This document shows positions 11,340 to 21,905 of a stretch of DNA of 64,000 bases, in pieces. Within the stretch, counting starts at the first letter, position 1. Each line of letters starts with the position of its first letter. The notes under the pieces were generated by a model. That model saw only the letters and a program-made list of their open reading frames with translations, made no database searches and had not been told where the DNA came from. This DNA is from Bolinopsis microptera (Eukaryota > Ctenophora > Tentaculata > Lobata > Bolinopsidae), in the NCBI RefSeq assembly GCF_026151205.1, contig NC_087073.1:14713837-14777836 (forward strand), in the 5' to 3' direction. The position numbers were made by a program, and so were the translations under genes.

Positions 11340-12090
11340 GATAAAATTCGATTCAGGATCAACAAAAATATATTCGACAATCAAGCTGTCTGATACATTT
11401 GTAACATATTAATTATTAAATAGTTTGTAAAGATTGAGCAGGATATAGTTATTAACGTACAAATTGATGATTGCCTTAAGCATCAATTTATGTTGACGAG
11501 TGTTCACTTAAAGTCGCTAAAAAAACCGTCTAGTGTTGGCTCTGAAATTTTGTGTGTTTTATGGCACCTTAATGACCTTAACAAAAAAAAAGAGGGGGAA
11601 TGTATATTGTATTAATGCCTGAATGCTGTGACTAATTGCTAGATTGAAGTGCAACAGTAGTTTCCACTAATGCAGGGTGAATTTCAGCTATGAAAGAATA
11701 AAGTTGTAGCTAGAAAATAGGTTTCCCATTGACTGTAAGTACTACCTCCATTAAAGAACCCCACTAAAGGACTCGGCTGCTATAAATTAAATTATAGAGC
11801 TGCTATAAACCCATTTGACACGGCTGACAGCTGTTTCTGTTCCCTTTGTACGTATTTTTTAAGTGAAGACACAGTTACTACAGCAGAGAAGTCTACTTTA
11901 ACTTCACAACCCCTCAGTTCAAAATATTAGTCATGCTATTAGCATATCATAATGCAATGGAAATATGTAAAGTATTGTGTTAATGTGGTTTAAGGAGAAA
12001 AATCAGGAGACGTCAATGGACCTAACACCCTTGTATTGTTCTTTCGGTGACAATTGCTCGATTAGTAGTCCATCTGGCTGGATGGGGAGC
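11340..12090. other. Intergenic, upstream of the ShKT gene
   Basis: No gene was recognised. A GCTATAAAT-like match occurs near 11780, with no gene at a suitable distance. Confidence 0.4.
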
Positions 12091-12094
12091 ATAT

Positions 12095-12102
12095 TATTTA
12101 AG
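12095..12102 (+). promoter_or_regulatory. Possible TATA-like element of the ShKT gene
   Basis: TATTTAAG lies 71 bases upstream of the ATG at 12166. This is a weak match, called by position. Confidence 0.35.
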
Positions 12103-12314
12103 GGCCGAGCTCGATCATGAGATATCATTACAGACCAACAGAAACGTTCAAGTATTGCAGACAAAATGAAGATCCTATTCGTCCTATTCCTTGTCGGAGC
12201 TACTCTGGCTGAAGATCCTGTCTGCAAAGATAGTCATCCAGCCTGCCACGTTGAATGGTGCAAAGAAGGGGACTACATTGCTGAGGAGTACTGCCAGAAG
12301 ACATGTGGTGCATG

Positions 12315-12787
12315 CAGAGCTCGACCGGGATCCCGGCGCAGCCGGTCCCGGTCCCGGCCGGGATTTTGTTTTTAGCCGGGATTTTAGCCGGGATTTTTCC
12401 AAAATAAAGTCGGTTTAAGAGCGTATATTTGAGCCCAAATTTCACGAACCTGTGAACATTTTCCGAAAAGTTTTACTACAACAGTGCTCTACAGTGTTTC
12501 TTAATAGTTAGATCATTTCACTTTCTCGTCGCCAAAAGTTTATCGAAAATTCAACTTTCAAGTCTTATGTGAAATGTTTATGTTACATGATCAAAATTCT
12601 ATGAATTTTGATCAATGGTAGTTGGCAAATTTCAAGTCAAACAAAATTTACTAATGTTCAAAATTAATTATATGTTCAACTGTTCACTTCATGAGTAACA
12701 AATTACAAAATGTTAGAAGAAAGCTGAAGTCCGAACAAACTTAGAAATATTCAAGAGTCAGGGGCTCTCTATCTATCTCAGAGATAA

Positions 12788-12848
<61 letters not shown>

Positions 12849-13156
12849 AAGATAGAGAGAGATAGAGATTAGAGAGAGATAGAGTAGTTACTACTACTTA
12901 CTGTCAATTTTAACTTGACATACTTCAGTTTGTTCTGGAAGATTTTATTTAACATATAACACTGTTTCATTTTAACTGAGATTGAGAAATATTGGAAAAA
13001 TCCCGGTCCCGGTCCCGGTCCCGGCCGGGATGAAGCTAATCCCGGTCCCGGCCGGGTTTTCATTTCGATCCCGGTCCCGGTCCCGGTCCCGGCCGGGATG
13101 AAGGTCATCCCGGCCGGTCCCGGCCGGGACTAAATTTCGATCCCGGTCGACCACTG
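12315..13156. mobile_element. hAT-like non-autonomous element (CCCGGT-rich) inserted in the ShKT gene
   Basis: The ends are CAGAGCTCGACCGGGATC and the complement of CAGTGGTCGACCGGGATC (16 of 18 match). A perfect 8 bp duplication GGTGCATG flanks it (12307-12314 and 13157-13164). The subterminal regions (12320-12400, 13003-13150) are simple repeats of CCCGGT/CCGGGA. The middle is AT-rich with a GAGATA microsatellite. There is no transposase. Confidence 0.9.
12781..12885. repeat. GAGATA/GA microsatellite
   Basis: Tandem GAGATA and GA units are directly visible inside the hAT-like element. Confidence 0.9.
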
Positions 13157-13216
13157 GGTGCATGTACTGTTGAAGTACTTCTACGATCTGCCGTCGAGGA
13201 TGACAAAGTTCCTGTC

Positions 13217-14056
13217 TGCAAAGATACTCATCCAGCCTGCCACGTTGAATGGTGCAAAGAAGGAGACTACATTGCTGAGGAGTACTGCCAGAAGACATGT
13301 GGTGCATGTACTGTTGAAGTACTTCTACGATCTGCCGTCGAGGATGACAAAGTTCCTGAGCCTGTCTGCAAAGATACTCATCCAGCCTGCCACTTTGAAT
13401 GGTGCAAAGAAGGAGACTACATTGCTGAGGAGTACTGCCAGAAGACATGTGGTGCATGTACTGTTGAAGTACTTCTACGATCTGCCGTCGAGGATGACAA
13501 AGTTCCTGAGCCTGTCTGCAAAGATACTCATCCAGCATGCCACGTTGAATGGTGCAAAGAAGGGGACTACATTGCTGAGGAGTACTGCCAGAAGACATGT
13601 GGTGCGTGTACTGTTGAAGTACTTCTACGATCTGCCGTCGAGGATGACAAAGTTCCTGAGCCTGTCTGCAAAGATACTCATCCAGCCTGCCACGTTGAAT
13701 GGTGCAAAGAAGGGGACTACATTGCTGAGGAGTACTGCCAGAAGACATGTGGTGCGTGTACTGTTGAAGTACTTCTACGATCTGCCATCGAGGATGACAA
13801 AGTTCCTGTCTGCAAAGATACTCATCCAGCCTGCCACGTTGAATGGTGCAAAGAAGGAGACTACATTGCTGAGGAGTACTGCCAGAAGACATGTGGTGCA
13901 TGTACTGTTGAAGTACTTCTACGATCTGCCATCGAGGATGACAAAGTTCCTGAGCCTGTCTGCAAAGATACTCATCCAGCCTGCCACGTTGAATGGTGCA
14001 AAGAAGGAGACTACATTGCTGAGGAGTACTGCCAGAAGACATGTGGTGCGTGTACT
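13217..14056 (+). repeat. Homogenised 150 bp tandem repeat, six ShKT units
   Basis: Unit starts fall at 13217, 13367, 13517, 13667, 13811 and 13961. One unit is 6 bp shorter, lacking a two-residue insertion before the first Cys. Identity between units looks close to total, with a few synonymous or conservative changes, implying recent expansion or gene conversion. Confidence 0.9.
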
Positions 14057-14062
14057 GTGTAA

Positions 14063-14429
14063 ACAAATTTCATGTGTTTACCCTTAACAATTCGTAGAAT
14101 TGCAATTTATCATTAATTACCTTGCATTTATTTATCTGTCGTTTTATTTGACATCTTGAACAACAATAACAATCTGACAAAATAAAAATCTGCATCACAC
14201 TTTTCCCTTACAACAAATACTGTTTCTACAAGGTCTACTTTTATGAACTCATTATATATCATCAATTTATATTAACAATAACATCGAATTAACGTTGGTT
14301 CAATTAAGCTAACATCAAATTGATAAATACTAGATATTTTAAAACACCAATTTTTAAATCAGTTCCTTCATAATTAATCGGAATTGTTATCAGTGTGCAG
14401 TTAAACCATATAAAATATGTTAAAATCGA
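14063..14429. other. 3' flank of the ShKT gene
   Basis: AT-rich. An AATAAA at 14181 is a candidate polyadenylation signal. No gene was seen. Confidence 0.45.
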
Positions 14430-15545
14430 CTTATATGTTAGCTTCATTGATTTTAAGGCTGCATTTGATTCCATATGAAGTTTATATGTCCGAGCATGAG
14501 ACACTATGGTCTTCCTGAGAAGTATGTCAGAATCTTTCAGGCATTTTTCAATGGAACCGTGAGTGCTATTAGGGTAAATGATGAAATGTCTAATTGGTTC
14601 TCTGTCATCTCAGGCACTTGCCAGACATCCAGGGTCCTCCCATATTTATCTAAGGTTAACCATGCACCATTCGAAAGAACATCCTTTGACATCAGGGTCA
14701 CTTATCCTAATTGCGACTCAAATACATTTAAGCCACTAGATAAAATCTACAGTGCGCATGAGAAAGATCTCTATGAAGAGAGTACTTCAGTCAGAGAAAG
14801 GGTCATTTGTCCTGCTAATCTTTACAACATCTAGAGGTATGGGACCACTCTGCACTGTGTTGGTAGGTCGTATCTCTGAGATGATAGCTGACCACAATAA
14901 AGAAGCTAAGAGTCTGGTCAAAAATCACATCAGAACACGATTCAGGTTTGATCTGCTACAAAGCACACTCATAGCACTCAGGGGAATCAGGGGAAGACAA
15001 AAAGCCAAGCACCTTGGACTGGATGACGTATCCTTCAATCTCATACCTCCGAAGACGAGCTATGAGGTCTCATAAGTTTGTTTACGTAAATTTTATAGAT
15101 AATTTATTGTAGCTTTTGTATTGTGTACAATTTAACGGACGAAATAATCCCAGGGGGGACTCCCGTCTCTCAACCCGCCACTTTGGCGGGTAGTTGATAC
15201 ACCTTTCACAAGCAAGAGCCACTTTGGTTTACTTGCTGTGAGGTGTCTCAGCTACATGGGTTAGGGGTCCCCCCTTTTTATTATCTGAGGTTAACACTTT
15301 AATAAGACAATTAGTCACTGGCTGTCTTGCAAAAGGAAAAAATCCACTGACCTTGCCTTAATGCATCGCTCACTACAGCTCTTATGCTGGGTTGAAGATC
15401 AATGCCAAAAAAGACACCATGTACGGTTGTCAGAAGACCCTACATCAAAGGGACAGTATTGAGCTGACAGATAAGGGGACCTGTTGAGGTCAGTAACTTT
15501 ATTTATCTGGCCTGGGTGCCAACATTAGTGGGAATGGTACCATCG
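14430..15545 (+). pseudogene. Non-LTR retrotransposon reverse transcriptase remnant, interrupted
   Basis: The left part reads FIDFKAAFDSI, MRHYGLPEKYVRIFQAFF, NGTVSAIRVNDE and ISGTCQ, the palm region of a LINE reverse transcriptase, with at least one stop and two frame changes. The frame is cut at 14645. It resumes after 15296 with LKINAKK and, after another frame change, NFIYLGANISGNGTID, the part expected further on in the same protein. The stretch between (YADD region included) is missing and replaced by another element. A G-run at about 15552-15580 follows. A further C-terminal-like piece (RGRHRKGWMACG) may continue at 15660-15760. It is dead. Confidence 0.8.
14661..15280 (+). mobile_element. 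Retroelement fragment inserted into the LINE, 15 bp target duplication
   Basis: The interrupted LINE is flanked at the break by TTATCTAAGGTTAAC (14646-14660) and TTATCTGAGGTTAAC (15281-15295), a 15 bp direct repeat with one mismatch. The insert codes in two frames for FDIRVTYPNCDSNTF and then FTTSRGMGPLCTVLVGR and IRTRFRFDLLQSTLIALRG, ending at a TAA near 15075. It then has a tail with GGGGGACTCCC and inverted GC motifs (15150-15270). This order resembles the region after the reverse transcriptase in some cnidarian LINE ORFs, followed by a structured 3' end. It is 5' truncated, as is common for such elements. Confidence 0.66.
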
Positions 15546-15759
15546 ACTGTAATGGGGGGGGGGGGGGGGGGGGGGATATCTGAGGGGGGCGCCAAATCGT
15601 TGTTTGAATGTGAGTAAAATTTAGCTTTATAACTGCCTGTGAATAGGTTACCATATTTTCTACTAGAGTGGAACCAATCGAGAGGGAGACACCGAAAAGG
15701 CTGGATGGCCTGTGGACTCGATAAAAGGTTGCTGCAAATTTTACGGGAGTTGACAACAT

Positions 15760-17492
15760 CAGTCGAGATGCAATCAGGTATCATTGAACAGAGTGGAATG
15801 GTGAAAACCTGTTGTCATAAAGATGTGTGTGATGCAGGCCACTCTAACGAGATGTAGCATGCATGTATTCAATATAAACTTTAAGATCGAATTAAATATT
15901 ATATCGAACGTGGAGTACTGAATGCAGTATTATTGGACAAGATCCTAATAACGTTGATGTACTGCGATAGAATATTGAATATTATCTGCTTAAACCACAG
16001 CCAAACATTTTTCAATTTTGAGACAAAACAAAATGTTTTTTTCGAGTCGAGCCCGCACGGCACGATCAACACTGTCACAACATGATTTAACATAACTATT
16101 AACATTGAAGAATATTCAAACAATAAACTGTAAATATTCAAACAATAAACTATTAAAATTTGACATCCACGAGGGACTCAGTTGGAATTTATAGCAAATG
16201 TGTGAAAGCTAATTCAAAATGGTTTGATAAATATCATATAAAATCAAATCAAGAATAATGACATAAAGATTATCACTTAGAAGAAAAGAGGAGTAAATCG
16301 GTCAAGTAGTGAATATTGGAAAGGAAAAGGACTTGCTTGCAATAATTTATTATTAAATCTAAAATAGCTAATAATTTAATAAATTATTAACAGGCCCCTT
16401 AACGTCGGCAATAATATACGCTTTATAAATTATATAAACAAATTGAAGTCTATTTTCCAATGTTGCTAAGTGTCTCTTTAGATCTGTTTTGGTCTTTCGT
16501 GGGAGTTCCCACATTTGTTGGTTGAGAATGCTCAACATAACATACATGATGCTTGACTGCTTTATTGACCCGGACAGGCACCGGGGGCAGACATCCCAAC
16601 ACCAGTGCGTTGGGACATAGTGTTGGTCTGCTTCAGGACGTGTTAGATCCTAGAGAAGCCGCCATCCCCTCTACTGCTTTAGCTCAGCGGCAGCATGAGC
16701 CCTGGTTTCCTGCCACATTGGTACCTCTGAAAGTACAGAAAAGTGGTGGATTTCGGGGTCCAGGATACTCCCTCTTTGTTCTTTATGGTGGTAATATTTC
16801 TCTGAGATGTTTGCAGAGTCTTTATTTCATGATCTTTCTAGTGGGATAAATCCTGGAGAGCATCATTTTGTCCCCAAAGAAATTCGACTCTCCTAATGAA
16901 TGCTTTTTGTGTGCTGCTTTTTGTTAACACTTCATCTAGATAGGAATGTGAGTCTGTCCCACCCAGCTCTTCTTTCAGTTGCAGGTAACTGGTGTCTTGC
17001 ACCTCCAGACACAATAGGCTTGCAATAAAAGAAATATAAAAATATGACAGTTCTGTTTTGGGTAATGACTTGAGGCTTGGTTTGATATAGATTTAGATCT
17101 CACAAGCAGAATAAGCAAGTTTGTGTGAAAAAACCCTTGCTGACCGGTTCGAGACTGGCTTTTGCCATGATATGATATGATCAATCCGCAAAGTAAACTC
17201 CTCCGATCCACTCAGCCGAAATCTAACATCTGTGGTTGAGAATTGAATGAGGGGGAAGCTGCACCCTACTATTTTTTATTGTAATGCATAACACTAAATG
17301 CTTTGGCGCGTCGTTGCGCAGCGGAAATTTTGCTTCAACGAAAATATTCAAACTTCGATAAACTATATTTATAAACTATAATCAAGCGGGTCCTTCTCGG
17401 AAAGGAAAAATGAAAACAAACACTATATGACTATTTTCAATTGATTTGCAATACGACTACAAAAATTTATTCAAGATTTAAGCAAAGGATGT
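15760..17492. other. Unrecognised region
   Basis: Mostly AT-rich. Around 16553-16849 there is a 98-codon frame in GC-richer sequence, possibly a decayed retroelement domain; I cannot name it. Nothing else was supported. Confidence 0.35.
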
Positions 17493-18195
17493 TTGTATCA
17501 CGTCGTGACCCCCACGGTCGTTTCACTACCCCTGTAGAGTTTCTACTAGGCAGTGCGCCATCGACAGTAAGACGCGCGCGCTGACCATTGAATGGTTTTT
17601 TAGCTCTTATTTCGGCCAGCACATTATTTTGGAAACAATCGAAAAGTTATAATACTTCCCATATAACAATTTTGTTGAAATTTGGTCAGCTTACGTAAAC
17701 ACTTATGTTCTACTGAACCTAATTTAGTTTGAGCAATTTCGATGGTCAGAATTTGAGTTATCAAAGAATTTATACCTATTTTTTCATTTTTAGACCTCTT
17801 AATCAAGACCAATCTCTCCCAACTAAATTAGGTTCGGTAGTTAAGTATGATTGGAAGGTTCTGACAAATTTTCAGCATGATTCATGTTCAGGAACCGAAG
17901 ATATGACAGAATAATATGACAAAAATCAACGAATTTCGTCAAATTACGCGACTTTTACAACTAATTTTGCTCCAAAAGCCGCGCACCATCAAATATGGCA
18001 CCAAGGCGAAGCTCACTGATCATTCCAAAAAAGTATAAAAAATTTGATACTGTGAAAATTCTCACAGTCTCTAGAAAACAATGGTACAAAAATTTTGAAA
18101 ATCCGAGCAAGTTTATTTTTATCGTGCACCCCCTATTTCTACGATACAGGGGGAGCCACGCACTCGTGCACGGCGAGTCATACAACGTATGACAA
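17493..18195. mobile_element. 703 bp relative of the TTGTATCACG MITE
   Basis: The left end TTGTATCACGTCGTGACCCC and right end GAGTCATACAACGTATGACAA match the ends of the 103 bp element at 20461-20563. An inner CCCTGTAG / ACAGGGGGAGCC pair is also shared. The flanks AAGGATGT and AAAGGTGG resemble a decayed duplication. No coding was recognised. Confidence 0.65.
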
Positions 18196-18229
18196 AAAGG
18201 TGGATGCGCGCCGCACATCAAATATAGAT

Positions 18230-19400
18230 CAATAATTTTTCTTGCTACTTAACCACCACGATATACTTTGACTGTGTATTGTTAATGGACTAGCCCGGCG
18301 CCTAACAACAATTACAAATAACAACAACAAAATTTCGAGCAGAAAGCGGCGCGCGCTACTTCGAAGAAATATTAGACAACTATTAACATTCGTCAATACT
18401 TTGGTAAATCGGTTATTGGCAAGTGCTACGAAGTAGCGCACGCCGGGCCAAACCATTAACAATGGTCAAGTAAATTCGGCGGAGCTGGAATTGCTCTATC
18501 CAGAGCCCTTGCAGTAGCGCTTGACGGATGTTACTCGTCTAAATTTCTTCGAAGTAGCGCGCGCCGCTTTCTTCTCGGCCCGAGCTACGAAGTAGCGCGC
18601 GCCGGGCCAGATCATTAACAATGGTCAAAGTAGCGCGAAAGCATATGGTTAGGTGAAGAGCTTGCTCTAACCAGAGCCCTCTCGCTTGCAGTAGCGCGTC
18701 ACGCAGTACGCGTAGACACATGCAACATGACTATGTGAAGTGAAGAGCTGGAATATGGAATACCATTCACCGAGTTGCGAAGGATCATTAACATCGTGAA
18801 TCAATTTTTAGGTGCGCCTTTTTCTATGCCATATTGCATATGCGCGGCTTCTTTTAATTTTCGAGCGCCGAACTTGGAACTTTTTCATTTTTGCGTACAT
18901 TGCTTTATACTATCCATGATCCAGAGCCCTCTCGCTTGCAGTACGCGCGGCGTAGACTCATGGCTTGTGAATTGCGTATATGTGAGAGAAACGAGCAATC
19001 GACTAGTAGTAGTATAACTATAGCATATAGTAAGTTAAGTAAAAATTTGTAGGTTTATAACCTACCCTAGGACGCGCGCTGAGTTGGACGTCGACGGTCC
19101 TGATATTTGAAACAAATATTTTACGAGTATCACCCGTTAAGTTTTAAAAAATTTGTTCCGTGGTCAAAACTAACACGTTTGACGTTGTATATCTGTATAC
19201 CTCGGCTAATGATTCGGCGGAATGACAGGCTGAGCGCCGTCCATTTACAGTGCGAACATGTGGTAGTGGTACTGGTAATGAAGCTGTTAATGTTAATGCA
19301 AGGTCAATAGTTACCTGGGGACCTCAGGCTATCATGTTCTTAAATAGAGATTAGGCGGAATGACAGACTGAGCGCGGCCCAGTAAGGTCAATAGTGGAAG
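18230..19400. repeat. Cluster of GC-rich palindromic modules
   Basis: Modules recur in both orientations: GAAGTAGCGCGCGCCG (18345 inverted, 18550, 18590), CGCCGGGCC next to CCATTAACAATGG (18278 inverted, 18440, 18600), CCAGAGCCCT with GCAGTAGCGC (18500, 18670, 18920), and GGCGGAATGACAG with CTGAGCGC (19215, 19352). No frame is plausible. It looks like overlapping foldback elements. Confidence 0.6.
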
Positions 19401-20189
19401 ACTCAAAAAATTAGGAATCATGAGATACTATCATTAACAATTAATTATGATAGTATTAGTATCCCATATGCCATACCATGATCTGTGTTCATAATTTTGA
19501 TTATTCAAACTAACTTGGCAGACTTTTTGACCCGTATTCGTGCAAGATTTCAACACAATTAAAAATACCAGCTTTCCAATATTGTAAACGTAAAATGATG
19601 CATCATTTCAGCTTTAAATTAAACGAAGTTTATGCGATCGTCATAAATTTAGTTCTTTTTAGTTTAAGATCACCGATCGTTTCATCAATACTTATTTACC
19701 CCACTTTCTTGCGGTTTATAATCATCAAACTATGACTCGACCATATATCGTAAATCCTTAGGTGTTAGGATAATTAGCCACTCGAAAGTCTAATCGTTGG
19801 GAGGCAAAGCAATTTCCTGACACGTAACTAAAAATATTAGTTGGGCCATTCTTTAGATCGCTGTCATTTTTCAAAATACTTTCCACTTTCCTCTATTAGT
19901 CACGTCAATGAACCAGTTTGTGATTCGCCTGTACTTTTAATTTTGATTTGATTCGGCATACCGATAGGAAGGAACAATGAGTCATACGTGGTCGATCACA
20001 TATTACTGATTACGTTATCACTACCTTATCGGACCTTATTTGGACGGACATTACTTGAACGCTGGAGGCCCTAGCGTTCACCTTAATGTCCGTTCAAATA
20101 AAGTCCGTTCAATTAATGTCCGTCCAAGTTAAAGTCCGTTCAATTTTTTTATATAAAATTTTAACAATCTGAATTGTAAATATCACATT

Positions 20190-20360
20190 ATTGCATGATC
20201 ACTATCTTGAAGTTGATCTTCGGCTTCTTCTACCTCCACATTTTCTTTTACAACTGGTTGTCTGTCCAACTCGTAGTTGTACCAGGCAATGAATGATCCC
20301 AACTGCTCTACTAGAGAGATACTTGAATGCCTAAAGTACAGCTTAAACTTTATCTCTAGC
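20190..20360 (-). pseudogene. Possible transposase C-terminal remnant
   Basis: On the minus strand a frame reads KFKLYFRHSSISLVEQLG, then SFIAWYNYELDRQPVV, then an acidic tail to a stop at about 20192. The FIxWYN motif after an aromatic-rich stretch is reminiscent of the end of integrase-type DDE transposases. The upstream frame is broken. The family assignment is a guess. Confidence 0.35.
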
Positions 20361-20460
20361 CCCCCACTCGGTAAAGGCGACCTTCAGTGGCTTATGTCAG
20401 CTACGATACATTCTACCATACCAACCATCTCGATAAAGTAGAAGACAAACCGGGATATCT

Positions 20461-20563
20461 TTGTATCACGTGGTGACCCCCACGGTCGCTTCACTGTAGC
20501 GTCTTCGACGCTACAGGGGGAGCCGCGCACTTCGTGCGCGGCGGGTCATACAACGTATGACAA
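20461..20563. mobile_element. 103 bp MITE with perfect 8 bp duplication
   Basis: The ends TTGTATCACGT and ACGTATGACAA are imperfect inverted repeats. The flanks GGATATCT at 20453-20460 and 20564-20571 are identical. The interior is a GC hairpin (GCCGCGCACTTCGTGCGCGGC). It sits inside the 842 bp element, which itself sits inside a MITE. Confidence 0.85.
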
Positions 20564-20997
20564 GGATATCTCCCTGCACGAAAACCCATTTGATGAAGAT
20601 GATATGTGATATTAGTTATTACTATTGTATTAGATAATGATCATGTACACATATTTTAACATTTTTACTGATTAAAGACTGATTTTCTTGCTTACTGTAT
20701 GAAAAATGGATTTGAAAATCATTTGCAAAAATTAAAAAAACGTTAAAAAAAGATGAAAAAAATTCGGATTTTTGATGGTTTTGATTGCCTTCTAGCGTTC
20801 ATATTAATGTCCGTTCATAATTATGTCCGTTCAAGTAATGTCCGTCCAAATAAGGTCCGATAAGGTATCAGCCGAGGGAGGATCCAAATGATTACGCTAG
20901 TGTAAGTTTGACACAATAGCTATGTGTAAAACTGATTACGGAGGGGGGAGGGGGTTACAAATTTTCCAAAAAGTGATTACTTAATATGTGAACGACC

Positions 20998-21905
20998 CCA
21001 CACCACATGAGTGTAAAAATAGATCTCAGCCACATATTGATGTAGATTATCAAAGCTTCAATATTCTACAAATATTAATATTATCAATATGCTCGCAAAA
21101 CCTGGAACAATAATTACAGAAATATAAAACACATTACATGGCTTGTTTTTACGTTCGATAAATCTTGATCATTCTTTTATAAACTAAATTCGAAACTAAT
21201 TTTGTCACAAATTTGATGACATTTCATTGCAAACGTCCACAAATCCCAAGAAAGCAGTTTCAAATTGGACGAGGATTTACAGCCTTGCGATATCCCACAA
21301 GTTTTAAAACTATTTAATGAAGCTTTGCTCATGTGAGACGTACAAAAAACTAAGATAAACCCGTAAAAAACCCAACTCAACAATGAGAATCGAATTTTAT
21401 CTTTCGAATGCCTGGAGAAGGGACAAAGTTCAGCTATTGTACTTTGGTTTCACGAAACTATTTCCGACCATAGACATAACGAGTTGCAATGATGCGTCAA
21501 AATTAATTTGTTCCTTCTCTCCGTCATTAGTGATAAGAAATATTAATAATTTGAAAATTAAAAACTTATCAAAAATTTAAGAAGTCGACAAAAGTAATGA
21601 ATTTCACAATCAGTGGCAGTGATCAACAAATTACCTCCAAAATCAGTGTAATTGGAGGAAGCTACTTATCACAAAATTAGATTAAAAATTACAAGTCTGA
21701 GTTTTTACAAAACATTATCAAATCAAATTTTAAAATGGCCAGACAGATTAACGGCCTCCAATTTTGAGTTTAAGCTATTACTAATATAATGCAAAACTCT
21801 TCAATTTACAATCCTCATCTTCGGCAAAAAAATGTAATTTGTAGCCAAATCGAGTTACGAGAGTACAAAAATGATTATTTTGTTGTTATCACAATTTTGA
21901 AGAGG
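20998..21905. other. Intergenic, 3' of the FGD gene
   Basis: AT-rich. It contains only short frames and no convincing gene. The FGD stop codon is at 21906-21908. Confidence 0.45.

Larger units (their letters stand above)
12166..14062 (+). pseudogene. Secreted ShKT-repeat protein gene (seven ShKT domains) broken by a transposon
   Basis: The ATG (AAAATGAAG context) opens a signal peptide (about 15 residues, ending LAE) and one ShKT domain with the usual six-cysteine spacing (to about 12314). A hAT-like element then occupies 12315-13156, and the reading frame meets a stop inside it (12373-12375). After the element the same frame resumes at 13157 and runs to TAA at 14060-14062 through six more ShKT domains, spaced 150 or 144 bp and nearly identical. 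This downstream frame has no Met, so a simple ORF search misses it. An AATAAA lies at 14181. ShKT domains occur in cnidarian secreted proteins, some of them potassium-channel toxins, and also in enzymes; this sequence alone does not show a toxin role. As it stands only the first domain can be made. The insertion could be one allele. Confidence 0.82.
20024..20865. mobile_element. 842 bp element with TA target duplication and TGTCCGTTCAA subterminal repeats
   Basis: The termini CCTTATCGGACCTTATTTGG and its complement are perfect inverted repeats, flanked by TA at 20022-20023 and 20866-20867. Subterminal regions repeat TGTCCGTTCAA-type units in both arms. The empty site can be checked inside the window because the copy at 1574-1760 lacks the insert. 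TA duplication fits Tc1/mariner-like mobilisation, although the termini are not a classic match. Confidence 0.82.
19990..20997. mobile_element. MITE copy 2 (GGTCGNTCACAT ends), split by another element
   Basis: The right part (20868-20997) is the reverse complement of the copy at 1574-1760. The missing end reappears at 19990-20023, left of an 842 bp insertion. The junctions show the host sequence continuing across the insert with TA on both sides. Confidence 0.8.

Noticed and set aside
10005..11412. Two similar short frames on opposite strands
   Set aside because: They are the mirrored arms of the foldback element.
12972..14066. 364-codon minus-strand frame, His/Cys-rich repeats
   Set aside because: It is the antisense of the same tandem repeat and of the transposon; repeats of length divisible by three keep all frames open.
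13158..14087. Long plus-strand frame with repeated LLKYFYDLPSRM units
   Set aside because: It is a shifted frame of the ShKT tandem repeat; the true frame has the conserved cysteines and the signal peptide upstream.
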